Origin: Gymnogyps californianus
Lineage: Eukaryota; Chordata; Aves; Accipitriformes; Cathartidae
DNA length: 64,000 nt
Reading direction: 5' to 3'
NCBI RefSeq assembly: GCF_018139145.2
Contig: NC_059482.1
Location: 4,104,294-4,168,293 of the forward strand
In this document: one piece after another, positions 15,341 to 29,451 of the stretch
How positions within the stretch are numbered: position 1 is the first letter of the stretch
Layout: each line of letters opens with the position of its first letter
Translations under genes and position numbers: made by a program
The notes under the pieces: generated by a model
What the model was told of the DNA's origin: nothing
Databases searched by the model: none
The model's input: the letters and a program-made list of their open reading frames with translations, nothing else

Positions 15341-15388
15341 TGGTCCTGAAGTCAATAAAAGTTTTCCATTGGCTTTACTGGGCTGACG
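15341..15388. repeat. Possible fragment of an amniote interspersed repeat
   Basis: GTCCTGAAGTCAATAAAAG followed by TTTTCCATTGGCTTTACTGG resembles the paired 'gacttcaatggg' motifs common in old amniote interspersed repeats. It is too short and diverged to name the family. Confidence 0.25.
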
Positions 15389-17915
15389 CTTTAAAAAATA
15401 CCCATATTTGTAACACATTCACATGAGCGACATGTACATTGTCACATAAACTTACACAAGAAGGCTTGCATGACTAAAACTCCTTACAGTTAAACAAACA
15501 TCACCTAATAGTATAACCTCTAAAATGTTGTGATTATTTTGCTAAGCAAGTCTGTAGCTGCTGGACCCAGGCTCACGACAGTCTGAGAGATGGGCAGAAG
15601 TACATGTTCCTTTTCATTCTTTTCAAACTCAAATATAATCCTGAAGATATTAAAATATTCATGATACTAAATATTTAAATTCTTTACCCTGCTGGCCTGG
15701 ATACTTCTACACTTACCAAAAAAAAGAGAGAAAAAAAGAGAGTTCTAACATATGCAAAAAACACATATAAAAAGCTAAACAGAAAAAAAATGTGTGTTCA
15801 GCAAACAGAGGTGAGTATTTGGGAAACAACAGCTTTAGCTGAATGGTGATAAAGCATTCCCTGTGAAAGAGAGATGAATGTATTACAAAGGCATGACAAT
15901 AAGAAATTACCTTTCTCACTGTTCAGTGGCACACAGAGAACTAAGGGTCAGGGTCAGCTCATTTTACAGACCTTAAGGGTTAGATTTAAAATTTAGACCC
16001 AGATTTGATTCTAGAGCTCTTCAAACTTCAGTGTCATATAGTCACATGCCAGAGGCTTGCTGTATTTTATTACCAACACATACTTTTCTTTCTTGGAATA
16101 TCCAAATGTGGGGATGGGAGGCATTAGTTAAACTCACAAATAGGCAACGGGCCAGTCACATTTGGGTTTGACTAGAGGGCAGACCTATGGAAAATATAAA
16201 GCTACAGATCCTAAGGTGAGATAGTTTTCCCTTTTTTTTAACAACTTGTTCACAGAAAGTAAAGAGGGGAGGGAGAGATGTGAGACAAGGCATTAAAAAC
16301 AGATACTACTGGAGAATCCAGATACAGCAAGCCCTCCTTGATGGGAATTTCCAAGCCAGGCACTGGTGATTGCCATGTCCCAGGTGTAGGCTTCAAACCA
16401 GACTTCAGGTAACTTGCAGGGTTTCAGATGAGGGAGTACTTGCTTATGAAGGGAGCTGCCCCTCTCTCAACCAAGAAGGATATTCTCAAGTCTTGATGGG
16501 TGACCTTTTAACAAGGAACACTTACTTTATGAAATATATTTTAAGAACCACTAGATTGAGTCCAAAATCACCTCTTCTCTTTAGATACTTATTAACTGAG
16601 ACATCCAGATCCCCTCTCACACTTGATTTTTACTGGTCGGCCTTTATGTTTTCCAGAAAGACATGACCCAGAATTATCCACAAATCCATGAAAAAATGTT
16701 GAAGTTGGTATGTCGAACACAGAAAACACATGAGCAAACATCTTCCAGATATGTTATTAAAACTAAAGTAATAAAGTTTATCCAACTCTGAAAACTCTGA
16801 AAGACACAAAAAAGCCAACCAAATAAAAGGCTAGTTTAACTTTGGCAGTTTTACTTTCAAATGCAAACCCAAAGCATTCAAAACAAATGGAGCATTTCTT
16901 TCATTTCCAGCCACATGAGTGATGCTGAATGAATATATAGGTTGCATTTGAAAGGCTTTGCTCCAACATTAGGCCTTTGAATACAATTTTTGTTCCTTAT
17001 TTCTTTCTCCCATTCTCTCTTCTATAATCCTGGTGTATATGAGGCACTTGATCCTTTAGATCTTCAAGGTTTTATTCATCGTGATACAGCTGCAACCACA
17101 GCACCAGGTCACTTTACTGCAATACCAAAAATTTGTACTATTACTCATTATGCTGTGATCAGCAACAAGAATTCAGAGCTCATAGGGAAGAATTAATCAA
17201 TAGGAAACCATTTGCCAGAATGGTTTAGAAATACAGTTCTTAAAATTTGAACTCACTGGGAGCAAACTGCCCCAAGTTATGAAATTTCAGAGATCATTTC
17301 ATTTTTAGGATTTTATATAAACCCTATATATGGTTCTTGGAATTTTCATTACAAGCTTTTAAATCTAAATATTCAGCAATTTTAAACCCCATGTATTTTA
17401 TGAAATGTTTAGAGTACAAAATTTATACAACGTTATAAAATGTATAAAATATGCATACAGGCACAGTTACTTCGAATATGGAGATTTTTTTTTTCTCTGC
17501 ACAGCCCTGTGGTGCCATGTGCTTCACGTTTGCACGCATATTGCATCAGAGCACCCATGCACTCAGTGTGAGCAAAGCACTGTGGCAAGGAGGGAGGACT
17601 GACCTTTGCACGAGAGTGAACACTGTTCATGCCTACATGAAGCTTTTTGTTCTTTTGCTTAATTTGGTCTGCTGGAACTGATTTTGCTCTGACCAGGAGG
17701 GCGTAGGCAGGAAATCAGCTTTTGCCAAACAACAGACTGATCTTTGAAAAAGCTGATGGGATAAGCAGTATCCTGAAAAGCAACTCTGATTGTGGCAAGC
17801 AGCCGCACGTTCAAGCTCTGACCCTACTGAAACATGATGGCAGGAACCTAAACCACTGGACACAGCTTTGTTTCTCAACACAGCTAGTTAGCATAAACAA
17901 TAACACAAAAAAACC

Positions 17916-17926
17916 GGGGGGGGGGG
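17916..17926. repeat. Homopolymer run of 11 G
   Basis: Eleven consecutive G follow an A-rich stretch. The run is a likely length polymorphism or assembly error. Confidence 0.85.
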
Positions 17927-18529
17927 AAGTGATTCTCACCCTTTGCATAAAAAACCCTGATTCCCACCCTTACACTTTGTGATGGGTTTGAACTGGATGG
18001 GTCACATGGATGAACCCAGAAATGCTCTGCAGACAGGCACGTGGAAGGCGCATCTCATTTCTGGGTCCCTGTTGGACTTGGGCACGGGGTGAAGAAGCAG
18101 AAGCAAAGCACTGGGCTCCTCAGGAGACTTAAGAACTCAAGTAGCTACAGAGGGCAGCTACCTCCCAACGGGGATGGAAACTGACTGTGGGTTTTTAGGA
18201 TTGTAATTCCATCATCCACCATCCATCTACTCCACCTCAGTCTCATTTTCAGTATTGGTATCATCCTTTCTTACTCTGGCTCTGCCTATTGCACAGACTG
18301 CAGGAGCACTTCCACATTCCTTGATCCAGGTATTCCCTCTGGCTGCGCTGTGATCCCACACTGCAGCAAGATCTGGCAAGGTGGGGGACTCCACCTCGCA
18401 CCATGGCTCCTGAGGAAGGAAACCCGCGTGTGCAGGAGGTACAACATGTTCTACACGGGGTTCGTGGTCTGGATAATGAGGGGATGAGGATCCTGGAGCG
18501 CACCATAGGTCACTCCAGTAGGCAAGGAA

Positions 18530-18625
18530 AGGTGCAATCACTGCACCTCTATCCTCTATAGAAAAAATGGGGATAAAAGTTCCTTACCCCTCCTGAGATT
18601 GCAAAGGGGTAATGCAAACTTGCAT
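18530..18625 (-). repeat. MIR-like SINE fragment, antisense
   Basis: CACCTCTATCCTCTATAGAA with AAAATGGGGATAAAAGTTCC, TTACCCCTCCTGAGATTGC and GGGGTAATGC follows the order of the antisense MIR core (CTCAGTTTCCTCATCTG, then AAATGGGGATAATA, then GTGAGGATTAAATG). Diverged but well ordered. Confidence 0.55.
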
Positions 18626-20538
18626 TAAAGTCAGCCAGATACTCAGATCCTGTGATAATGGACTCATACAAGCAACTTAGACTGGAAGAATGTCATTTCT
18701 GGACAGCAATCTCTCTTTACTTCCTTTTCTATCAAAGACAAGCTTTAGCTTTTACACAGTCAGTTCATTCACTAGGACTTTCTACGCAATTTTCAAAACC
18801 TTTCCACACTCTGCCCCAGAGATATTTAACGCAGGAAAGCAAAAGGGGTGAGGAGCCATGTTACACAACTCTCTTTCCTCACCTTTCCTTAGACAAAATG
18901 CTTAATATGAGCACAATCTGCCAATGTCACCCACATGACAGTGCTCTGCATCTGTGTGGCCATATGATTGCTTAATCTGCCTGTTTCACAAGATAATTAC
19001 TGAATGAGACATTAATATTAGCCATAAGCCATAGCCTCACCAATTGCAGTGGCTGGTGTTTTGCTAGCACGTCTAAACTAGTCAAGCTCAGAGATAATTT
19101 TGCAAGGAACTTTGAACTCTTCATTGAACATGGAAGTTGAATGGACAAAATTAGGACTGAGCCTGAAATCTGCTGCTTGTGAGCTCTGAGTCCACAGTCA
19201 GTACAACCCTTTTGATTGTTAGCACCAGACAAGCTGGTGTGAATAATCCATCAGCCATTCAAATAACTTCTCCCTGATTTCTCTAGCTAATAAAAGAGCA
19301 TTAATTCTCTCAAAATAATTGTATTGAAATAGAAAATGTTGTGGAGTATGTGAAATCTCTTTACAGGAAATTATAACACTGAAATGTTATGCAGAAAATG
19401 ATTTTTGCGAATCAGTCCTGCAGAAATGTTAAACTCATTTCTGTCTAGTGAGAGCCTAAAGATTCCTTAAAGGAGCCAGAGCAGTGATTTTGCCTCCTGC
19501 ATGTCTCAAAATCAGATATGATATAGCTTTCATCATTTGTGACATGTCTGTATCCTACAGTGGGTATGCATATGTGTATTTATTTACACACATAAATATG
19601 TTCAACACAAGTAATAGGAATTAAGAAAATAAAGTTATGCAGTATTACACAGTAGAGGTAAACAACAATTCTTATAAAACATGCATGAAAGTGATCCATA
19701 CAAAAATGGCTGTGAGGAAATGTTCTTTATACATCATCTTCTGCATATACACTGCATGAAAATAAAATGCTTTTGAAATGACATAAATACGAGTATTTGT
19801 CATATTCATCTCTCAGTAAACAACTGATCCTTGCCAATGCAGGAAAAATACTTTCATTCCTAACAAAATGCTTCTCTATATGTTTTCTTTGGATATATTT
19901 TGTGACTGCTACCAAAACCCAGTGCTACTCTCCTGCAAACCAAGTGGCCGTGATCCGACACCTCGTGATGCTGTTGCACTGACAGGGTGTGAAGGAAGCC
20001 CCAGCCTCAGGTTTCAGCATTGTTAGGGGGCACAAAGGCAGGCGGGAGGGATGCAAGGGCAAGGCAGAAGAGCAAGATCATCTGCTAGGCAAACAACACC
20101 AAACAGGCTGATTTCAAAACAAACACGATACCACTGAAGAGCTGGGCTCTTTGATGACAGATTGCTAAACCTCCTCTCCTGGAATGATTCTTTCCATGAC
20201 TGAGTCACTAGTTTTAATGATGATCTCTCGCTGCTCAGGACCCAAGAGAAGACGTTAATCAAACCACTGCTGTTTGATTAAACCATTAGTAATACATTTG
20301 ACAGCAGCAGGACTGTACATTAAAAGGAGGATAAACAGCCTTTGGGAAGAGAGGTATTTTCCTTCATGAAATGTCAGAGGAGAACAGTTCCAAAAACTGA
20401 GCAAAACCAAGACTTGCCAATGAAGAAAACTAATCCTCTGCCACATAGCTGTACTGATTCCAAACAAAAATGACAAATTCACAGCATAGGACGTCTTAAC
20501 AGCTGTTTGAGGTGACCCCAAATTTCTGGCCTTCTCTC

Positions 20539-20563
20539 CTCTCGTCTGCCAAAGAGACGAGAG
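20539..20563. repeat. Short inverted repeat, 9-bp arms
   Basis: CTCTCGTCT (20539-20547) and AGACGAGAG (20555-20563) are exact reverse complements with a 7-base loop. No coding or repeat context was recognised. Confidence 0.7.
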
Positions 20564-21074
20564 CTAACTCTTGCCAGAGAAGGCACCTACCCACAGCTGG
20601 CATAACCCAAGTGTGGCTAGCTGGTGTGGCTCAGTGGCTGGTTGCCTCCCAAACGCTTTGGAAACATTCCCACTTAGTTCCTGCTGGGTAAATCACTGGA
20701 TTAGGTCATTTTAGGAGCCCAACTTTCCCCCTCTGAAAGAGCAGGGTGTTTGTCATGGGTCAAATGACCCAGAACAACTTTAATAACAGATAAGAAACAA
20801 CTTTTCCTTAAAACAATAACATTAGCAACAGTGGAACCAAACTGCAAAGGATGAAGCAATGAAAAATATTAAGATTGACAGTAGCATCGTCTTTAGATGC
20901 TATCAATGACAGCATTAAAAGCAGAAATACAGACGATAAAGGTTCATTCACAAATGTGATGATTCCATTTGTTTTGCAATAACATTATTTTGCACAAGTG
21001 AACAATTTTAAAAAGAACATTAAATATACAATTTAATCAAAATGTGTCAACGCAATAAATACATTTCAACTTCC

Positions 21075-21130
21075 CTGGCCTGATTTTCTACTCACTTAAA
21101 TCTCTCTTAGCTGGTGTAATCCCATGGAAT
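21075..21130. repeat. Possible fragment of an amniote interspersed repeat
   Basis: CCTGATTTTCTACTCACTTA then TAGCTGGTGTAATCCCATGG resembles the 'cctgattctcatctcacttacaccggtgtaa' type of 3' end found in old amniote repeats. The family cannot be fixed by eye. Confidence 0.3.
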
Positions 21131-21417
21131 CCCCGTTTGTTCTTGAGGGGATAAAATCAGATGCAGAAACGAAGTTACAACTGGAAATGATTCCAAAAAG
21201 TCACAACATAACTTGCTCCCCTGTGCAAGGTGTCAGACAAAGTCAGAAACCGGCAGAAATCATGTGTCTACATTTCTGTCTAGGTAAGAAGACAAATGAA
21301 TAGGGAAAAATTAAAGGTCATGTTAATCAGCTATAGACAACACAATTTGAAATACTCCCAGATAGAAGCGACCACGAAATTAATACCCAAAATCCAGAAA
21401 CACCCAAGCAAAAAGTC

Positions 21418-21460
21418 ATGTGCCTTCATTTTACCTTCTATATGTGCCTTCATTTTACCT
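21418..21460. repeat. Direct repeat, 19 bp at 24-bp spacing
   Basis: ATGTGCCTTCATTTTACCT occurs at 21418-21436 and again at 21442-21460. This is a simple local duplication in sequence with no other identified feature. Confidence 0.8.
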
Positions 21461-22317
21461 CCAGCATGGGCCAGACATTCTGGACTCTGCAACTTCAAAT
21501 ACACAAGTGGACTTATTCCTTACTCATATAGGTACTAAAGAACTGATGTCCCTTAAAGAACTAAATTCTAAATGTCAGGGTATTAAAGGCACTGAAAGTT
21601 TATTCACTGAGAAATAAACTGAGGCTAAGAAAAAAAAAATAGTTTTAATCCTTATCATTTCCATATCCAGCATTATTAGAACACAAACATTGATCTGGAA
21701 GAACAACATGAAATATAAGTTCAAGGAAGAGATACCAGGACCCTAGAAAAATCACCCTTTTACAAGATCTGTGAAACTGGCTTTCTTAAATGAAGAATGT
21801 TAATTGTCATTCTGCAGGTAGTTTGCATGAGAGTTCAATCTCTGATCAGACCGCAGTTCACCTATTCATGCAGCACGAATTCCTTAAAATGAGCACACTA
21901 CCTACCAGCATAAAGAAGAGAAAGATTCAGCAGTGAACACTAGTGTAAAAAACAAATACTGGTGTCACTGGTGCAAACCCAGTATTTCGTGCTCCACTAT
22001 GGAGTGATTTTGATGTGGGAGAAGTGCATCTTACACAATAAGACAATGTTGGACTGCAGGGTGAGTGCTTCTGCACCGAATTTTATCATGCATTTTTCTA
22101 TATATATCAAAAGCAAACTTCCCTAATACCTGATTGCTTTAGGTTGTTTGGATCGAAGTCACTGTATATTGCTTTAATTGGTTTATTGTACTGCTGTCTT
22201 GGACAAGTTCAGAGGTACCATGTCCCCCTCTTTTCATAAATATTACAGAGTTTCCTCCAAAACTTATTATTATTTCTTTGTTGAGGAGCTCCTAGAGTTT
22301 CCTAGTAGAAGTAGCCT

Positions 22318-22445
22318 CTTATGTACTAGGTCTTGTGCAGCCACATACTGAGAGATAGATCATCTCCCAAAGGCTTTAAATCTAGAGAGAGAAGAAACAT
22401 CATCAGTCTACAGATGGGAAACCAAAGCACAAAGGGTCGATCTTC
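22318..22445 (+). repeat. MIR-like amniote SINE fragment
   Basis: Ordered matches to the sense strand of amniote MIR-type elements: TGTACTAGGTCTTGTGCAGC, ACATACTGAGAGATAGATC, CTCCCAAAGGCTTTAAATCT, then CTACAGATGGGAAACCAAAG and CACAAAGGG. These parallel the 'tgtactaggcgctgtac', 'ccccaaagagcttacaatct' and 'acagatggggaaactgaggcac' blocks. Confidence 0.55.
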
Positions 22446-25400
22446 ATTTAAATGCATGCCTGGGGGAGCAGCAGCCTCGGGAAGCAAAAATGAGGTTAAG
22501 CCCAAACATGTTATTTGATATCCGCCGGCAACAAAGGAAAGCTATGGCATAGATTAAGCACTGAAGGATTAAAACTAGGTTTCCTTGAACCCACCCAACA
22601 GGCCAAAGAAGCAGCATAGCAGGTAACTGCTTGAAGAAGACGAAACTATGGGAATAGTCTCATGTACTCTCAAAGCTAATCTATCCACAAATGAACCCGT
22701 CTTTTTTTTCCTCTTGTCTTTATTTGAAACAAATGCTACAAGGAACAGCAATAAAATCACTTTCCCGTCAATTATGTATTGAACTGCAAGGCAACTAACT
22801 GAGGAGGTTATGGTTTCTGCATAAAAATGATCAAACATAATAATACAAAAAACTGCTTTGGAAATTTTTTTGAGTAATGTCATGAAAATGTTAATAATAA
22901 GCCAACTGGCACTTTTGAGGGCTTGCTCATGAATATAGCATCTTAAATGAGTTAGTCATGAGACTGTTTTTTTGAAGAGTCTACATTCATACTAAAAGAT
23001 GACATAACTGTTAGTAAAATCAAAAGGATGGATAGGTTCTATTTTCATCTTTAAGTCAGCCTAAGCAAACTTAACTGTGGCCGAGTATATCTAGAGGAAA
23101 GAAGGAAAACATTTGCTGATATTGTGACATGTCCCCCACAACCTCGTCCTATGAAGGGCATGATAAAGGACAATCTTGAATTCAGGAACGTGCAGGGCAG
23201 TGGGGCTGGGTGAGATGGTCACAAGCACTTTGCTATGCTAACATCACTAAAAGGGCCATTAGTAAATCAGCATTCTGTATTCTGGGCATGCTTGGGATCA
23301 GTAATTAAAAATTGATTTTTAGAAACTTGAATTTAATGCGAATACAAGGATATGGGAATGCTTGTATCTCCGTATTGCATCTCCAACTAGAAAAGTTTGC
23401 CCGTTATAACAAATTCACTCCAGCTTCCATATACTGGGAACATAAAATCAGAACACTTACCAAACAAACACTAAGTGTTGCACATAACTTTTTATTAGAG
23501 TTGTAAATGTAATGAAATTAAAATACTTTTAAAACAAGGTATTTTGAAGACTACTCAATCTTTTATTAAGGTGTGCAGCTTCTGACTACATAACTGCAAT
23601 CTGCTCTCACTACAAAGACACCCTAGGAGAGATACATGGTGTGAATCTAACAGGACAAAACTTCAAAAAAGCAAAGAATTATCAGTGGAATTTATTATTA
23701 AAAGACGAAGTTCAAACATATAACCATTAGCCAATTAAGTCCATTGTAAATAGATTCTGGAAGGGACTACAATTCAAAGGACTCATTAGCTTTAGATGTG
23801 CTAATATCAGCCAAAGACTCTTTTACTGCCTCAAGTGAATTTAAAGTTGAAGATATGAATGATGCTAACACTTCTTCTCTACAGACTTTTCCGCATACAA
23901 TCTACAGCTCAGCATTACTTTACTGTAGTCGAAAACATTCACTTTTGGCCTTGGCCTGAAAACATATGGTCCATTTTTTTCTCGAACAAGTGCTGACAGA
24001 TTTTGCTTGTCATGTCCATATGAACATTCTCTGCTCACAATTAACAGGACAGCATCCAGTATGACTGAAATGAACAGAATAATCCTGGGACAGAGGCAAA
24101 CAGGATTTGGCCCTTAAATTATATGTAGCAGGCAATTGGCCAGTTAATGACAATTATGGGAATTCACTCAAGAGTCAGTGAAACCAGAGACCTAATTTTG
24201 CCTTGAAAATGGTGAATGTTTTCGTACGATACTGAAGTCCAAACAAACCCACAGTGCCTGGCTTAGTCTGTTGCATCTATTTCAAGGGTGAGCTTTCTGA
24301 GACAACAACCATCTGTTTGTCCTGTGTTTTTACTACACAAGAGTGTTCAAGTCTTTTTCTTGGATTCTTAAGCTCTGCTGCAACACCACTAATGACCAAG
24401 TAATAGCAAAAACAATCTTGTCTCAGATACCAGAGAGCCAGCATTGATTTCTAGACAACATTCATGCAACAAAACATTGGGTTTTGCTGGAAATCAGAGC
24501 CATAATATAGCAAAAACATCAGAGAAAGTACACGGCAAGGGGGGCGCACTGCAGAGGTGGTTGTACTCTAATACCCTGAAACACTTCTTGCTTTGAGTTG
24601 GAATGTAAATTATGAGATAATATCAGTTTACATTAAAATAATAACACTTCTGTAACAGTAAAATAATTATCATCAGCCCTACCAGAATGTGAATCTGGAA
24701 TCTACCAGTCTTTCCAAAGCCCTGCAGCCAGCCAAAATATGCTGGAACATGAAGCTTCACAAAGCTGTTTCTTAATACTAAGATCTCTTCCTAAAACAAG
24801 GAGAACATTATACCACTTTTGTTTTTTCCAATCAGCTTTAGTTTTTGCCTTCTCATATCACCGGTAACGAAGAACTTGCAGTCCCAGCTATGTCCTCCAT
24901 GCCCTTGGGTGCCTTTCAGCTCTTGTTCATCACCGAACTCTGCCTGAACTTAGAGATCAATTCTGTTGACAATGCACAAAAAGGAGGACGATTTAGCTGC
25001 TTTTCTGCTAGCAGGATTGCTTCCCCAAAGCCGGAGGAGAGCAGCATCGTCAGTACCAGCAGCAGTTCTGCCTCTGAGTTCAAGTAGGGAACCAGAGGTG
25101 CTGAGTAAAGCAGTACAATTTTTTCTTAGTCATTGGTCAGAGTAGATTGTACTTTCAACTGATGCCCTCCACTAATCACATCACCTCAAGTACTCTCCCT
25201 GTTTTTATCTGCTGATTCATTTACAGATGAAAGAAGCAAGCATCTGCATTGATTTTACAAGCTTTTGCAGTAGCATGTGATCAGCAAGGCTCAGAGGAGA
25301 ATACAAGCAATAATACACTATACTGTCACCAAATGAAAAAAAAGATACACTATACTACAAGGTTCCATCAACATGGACTGATACACCAAGATGACTCCTG

Positions 25401-27211
25401 AGAGGAAAACAGGCTGGTGAAAGTTCCTCTGAAAAGGACAATTACTGCAGCAGTAGTATAAAACGGCAGCACCAACAAACCACAGCAGCAATCAGAGTGT
25501 GGAGGGTTATGAAAACTCATTAGGTATATGATTAGGAGCCAGGGAGTTGAAGGAGCCCATCAAAAATGATATCGGGGAAAGCCTCCTGATACTTCTGCTG
25601 CCTGTATTACTTTACGAGCTTATGACAATTTGGGTTATTTCATTCTAACCAAAATCTTTTCCTATTTCTAATCCCTTCAGCAGATTAAATATTGCTAGAA
25701 GGAAAATCAACACCCACGCACAAAGCCTGAACTCATCCATTGAGTTTAGTTATCTATTTGAGGTCATTAAGGTTGAAAGACAGTCCCTTTTGGACAGCTA
25801 TATACCACCCTCTAAGTAGTTTCTTGTTTTCTGCTATCCAAACAAATAGTCTGGAATGAATACATTTCCAATTAGTCTCCTTCATTAAGTGAGATGGATC
25901 TATGCCAAGTGCTGCCATTTACTTAAGTCCTTCTACAACACTGTCAAAAAGGGAAGTTCTAAACAGCAACATCTTGGAGACAGAATTCATCCTGGGCACA
26001 GTCCTTGAAGAAAATGTATGTACTAATGTAAAATTACCAGGGACTTACAGTTTCTGCAGCCCATGTCTAAACCAAGGAATTTTTACTAAGGGTAAAAACA
26101 CTTCAACTAAATATGATGATAATTTCTGCTTACCTCAAGAAAAGGGGTGCATGGAGACATGTTTATTGTGGTTTTCCACGTGAAATGGTTAAAATGAATT
26201 ACAGGAATTCTGACTTCAATACATGAAGAAATATTACAGCCACAAAGAGCCTTCAAATTCTCTTTTCTCTCTCACTTGCTGCCATACATTTGTATGTAAC
26301 ACAACTGCCTGGTTATTTCCCAAGCAAGCAATAAGAGACGAAGTGGTAATTAAGTTACCTCACTCAAACGTCAGGTGTATTTTGAGCCACAGTAATATCT
26401 CAGCATGTCACATACCTTTCATGTCCTGTTGTTTAATTATCAAAGGAGCAATGAAAAGGAGCACGGGAATGAGGTGTAGATGAATATGAATTATTGAAAG
26501 GGACTACGGAGAAAGCGCTGCAGACACAGGAGTATCTGTCATTTAAGCTCCACGTAAGAGGTTTTAAAGCACAAATAAGAGCAGTGAATGTGAAAATGCT
26601 CTGACTGGTGCTTGTACTGCTTAACAGAGAGTAGGGGGTGTTTGAGTTCCCACACAACTTACTTCTCCGCAGCATGGGGAGGTCCAATACTGGGGGAATA
26701 CCCAACAGTACCCAGCATGTGCAGCCAACTTCTACACGGCTACCTCCTCTCATCACAGCTTCAGGAGGTACCTCAGGGAAGGACTGGGGGATACTGGCAT
26801 TTTCCATTGCCTCCTCTCTGTCTGACCGGCCATTCAGGACCATTACTTTTACAGTTTACAGCAGTGTATCTTGCCCTTACTTGACCCAAGGGTAAAAATC
26901 ATTCTCTCAAACAACATTCTCTCCTGCTTACACCAAGGGCTTGCACTCATCCAGACCAGCCGCTGGCTGCTAACACCTGGCAGGACAAAACTTCTGGGTA
27001 GAAGAGCAGCTTCACTGGAAAAGCTCCCCTTCCTTCAGGAGCCTAAGTGACCTTTTTGTTGAAGACATTTTCTATTGTCTAGCCCAAGCATTCAGACTGA
27101 AATTTTATTTCTTTACCTGAATCGTTCAAAGCAGTATTTCCTTTCGCTTCACGTTAACACCCATTCAACAACTGTGGATGGTTGTCATGTTACTGATAAT
27201 CTTTTAAGTTC

Positions 27212-27238
27212 TTCTTTTTTTTTTTTTCCTTTTTTTCA
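27212..27238. repeat. T-rich tract
   Basis: Two long T runs separated by CC. Low complexity, with no recognised retroposed sequence beside it. Confidence 0.75.
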
Positions 27239-28189
27239 TAAGACAAAACTTTCATGTCTTTAAATGACTTTGACAACCCCACTCCTTTCAAATTCTGCAA
27301 ATCTTTTTCAAACAATGAAATCCAAAGCCACAGGAACCAAAAACTTAACACTTCTTCCATTTAATCCATGATCCATAGCATCATCTTTTTAAATATCTCT
27401 ACAAGCATCTTTTGATTAGTTTGGTGGATGGACTACATGAATGGAGTAATTTTATGTTTTGCTTTATGCTACCCCATCATATTATAAAACCAAACAGCAT
27501 TTCTGCTTTCCAGTCACTTGCTTTTCATTGCATTCATCTCTCTTCCTTCTTTATGGCTGTTTTGCTTTAGATTAGTCCCCCATAGTGGACATATTAGTCT
27601 GTTTTTCCTCAGGTTCAGCCTAATTTTATTAATGCCTACCATTTTCTCTAATCTCTCTAGCTCCATCTCTGTCTCTCTGTCTATCCTGCCAGACATTTCC
27701 CTTGATTTTATCATTAATTAATGCATCTTTGTAGTGTTTACAACAAAAGCTGGGTTATAAACATGAATGACATATCCATTCGTTGCCCAGCCACTCAGAG
27801 TCACACCTCTTCCGAATCAGTATGCTGATAATTTTAAGATTATAGTGAATGAAATACTTTCTGATTATTTTTCCCCTCTAGTCTTTCAGCACTTGCAGCT
27901 GATAAGTCCTCCTGACTTTGCAGGACAGGAGGAGGTAGGGAATACAGATTGAGAACAGAGTGATCAGTTTGCAAAAGGTAATGGCCCAGAACGTCAGCTT
28001 TGGGCAGGGAAGCTCACAAGGGGCACTTATACCTTCCTAAACCTTGTGCCATTGCATGCCAAGTCAGCTCTCTAGTGTACCCTAAAGCAATCCACAAGTT
28101 CCTCTACATGAAGGGCTGATGGAGCAGCCAGAGATCAGGGGAAAGTGGAAAATACTTACCTGTTGACAGCAGGACAGGAACTTGAGCAA

Positions 28190-28226
28190 TTTTGCAGGAC
28201 TAAAGCAGGTTTTGCAGGACTAAAGC
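28190..28226. repeat. Tandem duplication of a 20-bp unit
   Basis: TTTTGCAGGACTAAAGC is repeated exactly at a 20-base period (28190 and 28210). This is a local duplication with no coding context. Confidence 0.8.
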
Positions 28227-29451
28227 TTTTCACTGCTGAAGCCTTGCGGCCCTGTATGCTGAGAGGGGTCTGTCCCTGGGTTGCTGATGTGAATTTCCAA
28301 ACAAACGGGGAAAGAGTTTGTAGGGAGGAAAGTGCAAACCAAGGGCTTCCTTTTGAAAATGGCTCTGCAGCTTTTAATTCACTTTTGAAATATGAACCCG
28401 CAAAAAGTAGGTGTTGATGGATTAAAAGATGGGTCTGATGAGGGGGGTTGGGGAAGAGCGTGGTTTCTCACCTGATGGTGGGCTTTTAAAAAATGTTCAG
28501 TGTCGGCCTAATAAAGTTGTCCCCAAAGCAGATGGTGGAACTCCCAGAACCAGCACAAGGAGGAAAAATTCTCTCCTTTCCTCTCAAAGGGAAAAGTGAA
28601 ACAGCTATTCAGAGCCCAGTGGATGGGGATCTTCCCATGGGTTTGCAGAGACCACAATGCAAGCACATAGTTTCTTTCTACTAGTTTCATACTAGTATGA
28701 TGAAATCATAACATCTTTGTATTTTAGCCTGAATGAGGCTAACATTTCATTGATTAAAATAGATACATATCTCAATGAGGAACTAGCTAAGTTATTAAGA
28801 AGAGCTTAAGGGTACTTTTTAACTACTGGGTGGTACTATATGCACAACAATGTCTTTTATGTATATTGCTTTTTAACATAAGGTCTCAAGACTTGGGAAG
28901 AAATATAATTGGAATGATTCTTTTTTTTGACATTTAATGCATCATAAATGGAGAACTGGATTTGTATGGTAATTTGTTTGAACAGTATGGTATTAGAAAA
29001 AACAAGATGAAGTAATCAATCTCACCAGTAACAACTACAAAAAAATTCTCAGACCTTCCTTCACTGGTTTTAAATGATTTGAGAAATAAATCCTAACAGC
29101 AGAGGGGAAAAAAAATCAACAACATTCAGTATTCAAACCCACCTCACCTGCTTAGCAATTCACATTTTAATCTGGCAGTTCGTCAGAGTAGCTAATGTTA
29201 TTTTAACACTGTTTCTATTTGAAAACTGAAAGCATTGCTGTATTTTATTCTTGAGCTATATAACTTTAGATAATCAGTCTTACTAGTAACTTATCCACCT
29301 ATCAAAACCAGTCTTCTCCAGCACAGTTAGTTGAAGATCAACTTTTTAATACCTCCTGTTCTTCTCCCCGAATGGGAGCTTGCTGTCATATCTTAGTATC
29401 ATAAACAGAGTTCTCCTTACAAGACCATGGTAGTTACATTTATTTGATCTA

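Larger units (their letters stand above)
12391..18529. other. Intergenic, no gene recognised
   Basis: Apart from a possible repeat scrap at 15341 and the G run at 17916, no feature was recognised. A locally GC-richer patch at 18300-18510 is discussed as a finding. Confidence 0.55.
18626..22317. other. Intergenic, no gene recognised
   Basis: Contains the small inverted repeat at 20539, the possible repeat scrap at 21075 and the direct repeat at 21418. Open frames are short and unconvincing. Confidence 0.55.
22446..29451. other. Intergenic, no gene recognised
   Basis: Contains the T-rich tract at 27212 and the 20-bp tandem duplication at 28190. No exon or named repeat was recognised in the rest. 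Confidence 0.55.

Noticed and set aside
18410..18480. Possible WFDC1 WAP-domain exon (CRRYN-like peptide)
   Set aside because: The paired cysteines and the rest of the WAP pattern are missing, and it lies on the opposite strand from that expected.
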